From the NCBI GenBank assembly GCA_951394405.1, contig OX596335.1, forward strand, positions 682,001 to 746,000: DNA of 64,000 nt, written 5' to 3'. Position 1 is the first letter of the stretch, and each line of letters starts with the position of its first letter. The translations under genes and the position numbers were made by a program. Of the stretch, positions 60,556-64,000 are shown in pieces. The notes beneath the pieces are model-generated. The model did no database searches and was not told where the DNA came from. It was given only the letters and a program-made list of their open reading frames with translations. This DNA comes from Coprinellus micaceus (lineage: Eukaryota > Basidiomycota > Agaricomycetes > Agaricales > Psathyrellaceae).

Positions 60556-61940
60556 CTACCACGCTGTAACGTCCACCTCTGCCTCCCCAAACACGCTCGT
60601 CTTTTTAATCTCAAACCCATCCTGCGTCCCAGTAACGTCCTCCACCTCCCTCTCATACAACTCCTTGAACTCCCTATGCAAGAAATTCAAAATATACGAG
60701 TTGATCGCCTCAAACTCCAGCAAAAACCCATCATGCCCATCCGGGCTTGGGATCGTCACCAGTTCCGCCTCCCTGATCCCATCCGCAATCTCCTTCTGCT
60801 CGCCAGGGGTGAATAGGCCGTCTGTGGCGATGGAGACGACGATGGAACGCGGGGGGATAGTGGCTAGGACGGAAGGGAGAGCGGAAGGGGAATGGGAATC
60901 AGGAACTCGACCTCGAGCTACGTCGTGTGTGTCAAGTTTACGGGTGATGTGAATGTAGCAGTTGGCGTCGAACCGCTTGATGAACTTCTCGCCTTGGTAG
61001 CGGAGGTAGCCTTGGGCTGAGAAAATCTGGGGAGGCGTAGAGGAGGCGGGCACGTCTGGGGTATTGGTCGCGGACTGTTCGAGCTTGGACTTGGGATTCC
61101 GAAGGCCATCGTTGTGCAAAACCAGAGAGCTGTCTGATTGCGTCCTAGGAGAGGCAGGTGGGGTCAGGGTACTGACGCTGTTCCCCTTTCCTGCTCCCTG
61201 CGACTTCCGCCCAAACCGACTCTCGAACGAGTCCCTCGACCTGTATGTCAACAGCGCAGCCATACGTGCAGCTGCCAGCCCACTCGCCGGCTGCTCATTG
61301 TAGAACCCGTCAGCGTACTGGGGGTCGCTATAAATGCTCTGACGCTGAGCCTCGCCCCAGCTGATACACCAGGCTGAGTGGCGTGCGGAGGTCGCGAGGG
61401 GTATAATGTGTTTAACGTAGCCTGGGGGGGAGCAGAGGGGCCATTCGAGCACGGCCATCCCGCCCATGGACCCGCCGATGACTACGGCGACGGAGCGCAC
61501 GCCTAGGGCGTCGAGGACGAGTTTGTGGATGTGGACGTCGTCGCGGATGGAGGTGGGGGGGAATTCGGGCCCGTAGGGTTTGCCGGTGTCAGGGTTGGTG
61601 GTTACGGGAGATGCGGAACCATAGGGTGAGCCGAGGACGTTGGCACAGAAGATGAAGAAGCGGTTCGGGTCAAAGGCTTTGTTTCGACCCATAAGAGGAC
61701 CCCACCTATATGATATCGTCAGTCTGTCATTCCTCGAGACGATTGAAGCACTCACCAGTCCTCAACGTCTGCACTGCCAGTAAACGCGTGACAGATGATC
61801 ATAATATTGTCCCGCGTCTCGTTGAGTTTACCCCAAGTCTTATACGCGACGGGGACCTGCTTCAGCACCGTCCCACATTCGAGCTCGAATGATGGAACGA
61901 CGAAGATCTCCTGCTCGAGTAGGTCTGAATAAGTGGCCAT
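60556..61940 (-). CDS. MET2: Homoserine O-acetyltransferase, 444 aa
   Basis: Exons are 61940-61756 and 61705-60556, with one 50-nt intron and phase kept (DW|WGPLMG). The enzyme transfers acetyl from acetyl-CoA to L-homoserine, the committed step to O-acetylhomoserine for methionine synthesis. It has the alpha/beta-hydrolase fold of the MetX/Met2 family: substrate-site GSADVEDWWGPLMG, FCANVLGSPYGSASP, nucleophile elbow VVIGGSMGGMAV (Ser near residue 141), Asp in IATDGLFTP, and His in PSPDGHDGFLLE. A Ser/Thr/Pro-rich insertion of about 50 residues (TPPASPRTQSDSS region) lies before the QGYLRYQGEKFIKRFDAN block, as in other fungal Met2 proteins. The length is normal for fungi. Confidence 0.97.
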
Positions 61941-62724
61941 TGTGCGCTATCTACTTCCAGATTGCTGAGCCCTTCTTTATACGCGTACTGCCAGTAAACC
62001 CAGTTCACGCCTAGCCGTGACTTGACTCCCTGGTCTTCGTAAGAAAGCTCTGGCTCGTGCCAGAGGACCAACGCCACAGGTCAGCAGCCGGTACGATGAC
62101 GCCTTTTGGGAGAGGGAAGGCGCAATACAGGGGTTCCGAATCCGCACAGACGAGTTTGTGGGGTATCGACCTAGAGGCGGATGTGGATAAGGAAGATTAG
62201 GTCAGGGTTCAAGAAATGTTGGGAGTCAAGAAATTGAACAATTTCGAGTTCAGTGAAATGGAGTCACGAAATCTCGATCACCGTGTGGAGATAAGATAAG
62301 ATCGTTCCGAAGAACGGATCACGGAATATGAGCTCCTCCGTGTACCTCGCCCTGCATGGACGTAACGGCAGGCGAAGGCTGAAGTCCAAAAACAAAACGG
62401 AGAAGGGCATAAATTTGGTAGATCTCGAGATAGTATACACTGGTTTCAGCGCGAGAAGTAGATTCAGCGGTGGGCTCAGAAACGGGTCCACGACAGGCAC
62501 GTCTTTGAGCCCACCTGGTAGGTGTACAACATTAGGAAAAGAAGGGTCGCTCCTACAATCGAACACTGTACGAACAGGGTCAGAAGTGCAGGTTCCACTA
62601 GGATGACACTGGCACCTTCAGTCATCAGACGGTCAACAAACGAAATAAATTCTACCCTGTGTGAAAGCGCCGATAGCTACCGTGGTGGTAGGTTCGACGT
62701 TGGAGGTGCGATCACTGGTGCGAT
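61941..62724. other. Region between MET2 and the C2H2 repeat protein
   Basis: It should hold the MET2 promoter (left part) and the 3' UTR of the C2H2 gene (right part), both on the - strand. No gene was recognised. Confidence 0.5.
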
Positions 62725-63683
62725 TCAGGCAGTCGCACCCCCACTGGCGTTGAGGCGTCGGCCGCGCTCAACTGGGGCCTTTGGGGCGTCTACTTGGATC
62801 GCTGGTATATTTGTGACCTGGTTGACGACGGTACGGTCCGCAAGACCGACTCCGTCATTTACAGATGCCCCGATGGGCAAGGTCGGGTTATATCTGAGAG
62901 CGGGGGTGACAGCGGTGGTTCGAGGGATCACTTGGGGAGTGAATCGAGGCATTGTCGCGCGATGGACACTTGACCCCGACGCGATGTGCTGTGTGTAGGG
63001 CTGAAGAAACTTGGGCTTGAATAATTCATCGAATGGATTGAGATCTGAGAGTTTCGGCTGCTTGTATGTGTGTGGCTGAGAAGACATGAAGGTTGCCTCA
63101 AATGAATTGAGATTGGAGAGCTTCGGCTGCTCGTTTGCGTGGGGCTGGGGAGACTTGAATAATTCATCGAAGAATTTGAGATTGGAGGGTTTCGGCTGCT
63201 TGTAGATGTATTTATTACACCGATGCTAGTGTTATGGTATGTAAGTGTCACGAACTCAAGCGAAGGAGGGTCAGAGCGTACCTCTTCGTATTCCTCAATA
63301 CTGTCGAACGTGATGGTGCACCTGTCACAGGTTCTATGAGTAGTAGCAGTAGCCATATGCTTAGGGATGCTTTCGTTAGCACAGTAGCGAGAGGAGGTCT
63401 GATTACTTTACCTGCTCCAAGGCATCCTTCGACCGGAACGTCCTTCCGCAACAATCCGATCGCATGTGGGCAGCTGCATAGGTCGTGTGCTTTCATCGGT
63501 TCCGTCAGCAGAGACGGAGGAGATGAAGGCACGAAAGAACCCCACCTGATCCCAGGCATCCCAAGAGTAAAATTCCTTGCTGCAGCATTCCCACAACCCA
63601 TCATGGTCCTTCGCATCGCAATGAGACTCGAGCCCTTGCGAGGACTTGAAGTAACGGTCGCAGTCGCGGCAGGAGAAAGACAT
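62725..63683 (-). CDS. C2H2-type zinc-finger protein with C-terminal QPKLSNLNPFDELFK repeats, 255 aa
   Basis: Exons are 63683-63546, 63489-63412, 63359-63282 and 63198-62725, all in phase. Three finger-like units occupy the first ~100 residues: MSFSCRDCDRYFKSSQGLE (with SHCDAKDH after it), CCSKEFYSWDAWDQHTTYA, and CDRCTITFDSIEEYEE, with CCGRTFRSKDALEQHM between. This spaced C2H2 pattern, with introns falling just before the His part of each finger, is common in Agaricomycete finger proteins. After the fingers come three tandem 23-residue repeats (listed separately) and a Pro/Thr/Val-rich tail. Probably nuclear and nucleic-acid binding; the target is unknown. The ATG at 63683 is chosen because the finger starts right after it; an in-frame ATG at 63797 is an alternative. 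Confidence 0.78.
62989..63198 (-). repeat. Three tandem 69-nt coding repeats
   Basis: The units encode QPKPSNLKFFDELFKSPQPH, QPKLSNLNSFEATFMSSQPH and QPKLSDLNPFDELFKPKFLQ, starting at about 63198, 63129 and 63060. The DELFK and QPH elements are best kept. The frame is intact across all three. Confidence 0.85.
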
Positions 63684-63781
63684 ATCTGGGGAGTTGGATG
63701 TGCGGGGTGTGGATGGGAAAGCAAGGGAAGGGGTATAGGTTCCAAAGTGGGTCGTTATGTGACGAGGTGCCTTCGCGAAAG

Positions 63782-64000
63782 TTAAATAGTGATGCATACC
63801 TCGTCAGTGTGACCATGGGATACGTAGTCACGCATCCCGTTAACGGTCGCTGGACGGGCGCCTATGGCATCGTCGAGACCACTTGACTCGATCTTGCTGA
63901 CTGCGTTTTGGACAGGTGAATGCAAAAATGGGAATTGGGTGGCAGAAGAAGCGTCCGACGGTACCGAGAGCTGCTGCGGCGTGGCCGTATACGCTGACAT
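63782..64000 (-). CDS. Possible partial exon at the right edge
   Basis: An open frame of 72 codons runs from the window edge, where its ATG is the last three bases, to a good donor (gtatgc) at about 63799. It is Ser/Thr/Val-rich with no domain. I could not join it in phase to the C2H2 exons below it, so it is either a separate gene, an untranslated leader, or spurious. Confidence 0.25.
   Translation of the reverse strand: MSAYTATPQQLSVPSDASSATQFPFLHSPVQNAVSKIESSGLDDAIGARPATVNGMRDYVSHGHTDEVCITI

Overview
The window looks like nuclear DNA of a mushroom-forming basidiomycete (Agaricomycetes). Genes are dense with short GT-AG introns (mostly 48-90 nt). The dynein heavy chain gene stops after the tail region, a split known from Agaricomycetes. 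The protein families found (Chs7, Utp18, Rtf2, Med21, Met2, Spo22/Zip4, HNH_2 and C2H2 fingers, AIG1/GIMAP-like GTPases) fit that group. All gene models were spliced by hand; most were accepted because every exon junction keeps phase and the joined protein reads as a known family. No RNA evidence was available.

Layout. 1-3.0 kb: 3' part of dhc1 (+). 4.1-6.0 kb: a protein with two PH-CRIB modules and no kinase (-). 6.0-9.6 kb: no gene recognised. 9.6-15.2 kb: a 31-exon Spo22/Zip4 meiosis gene (-). 15.2-22.1 kb: gene-poor, with simple repeats and a diverged tandem duplication. 22.1-26.1 kb: a 1287-residue Pcl/Clg1-type cyclin (+). 26.1-37.1 kb: 11 kb without a recognisable gene, containing a diverged direct repeat. 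37.1-38.5 kb: CHS7 (-). 39.3-40.1 kb: small GTPase A (-). 40.6-42.8 kb: UTP18 (-), divergent from RTF2 (+, 43.0-44.1 kb). 44.2-47.4 kb: a predicted kinase-GTPase fusion (-). 48.2-48.7 kb: a 95-residue membrane-type protein (+). 49.5-50.6 kb: GTPase C (+). 51.7-52.6 kb: thymidylate kinase (+). 53.0-54.3 kb: HNH-nuclease-domain protein (+). 55.8-57.5 kb: C2H2 finger/coiled-coil protein (+). 59.3-60.0 kb: MED21 (+). 60.6-61.9 kb: MET2 (-). 62.7-63.7 kb: C2H2 finger protein with C-terminal repeats (-).

How the genes relate. Most are unlinked housekeeping functions: rRNA processing, replication-fork control, transcription, dTTP synthesis, methionine synthesis, chitin synthase export and meiosis. 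The stretch 39-57 kb is different: three paralogous P-loop GTPases are interleaved with housekeeping genes, near an HNH protein and a C2H2 protein. The three GTPases share an identical 34-nt exon encoding Walker A, and one is joined downstream of a TKL-like kinase. That kinase-GTPase gene is the most novel object here. No tRNA, rRNA, CRISPR array or intact transposon was seen.
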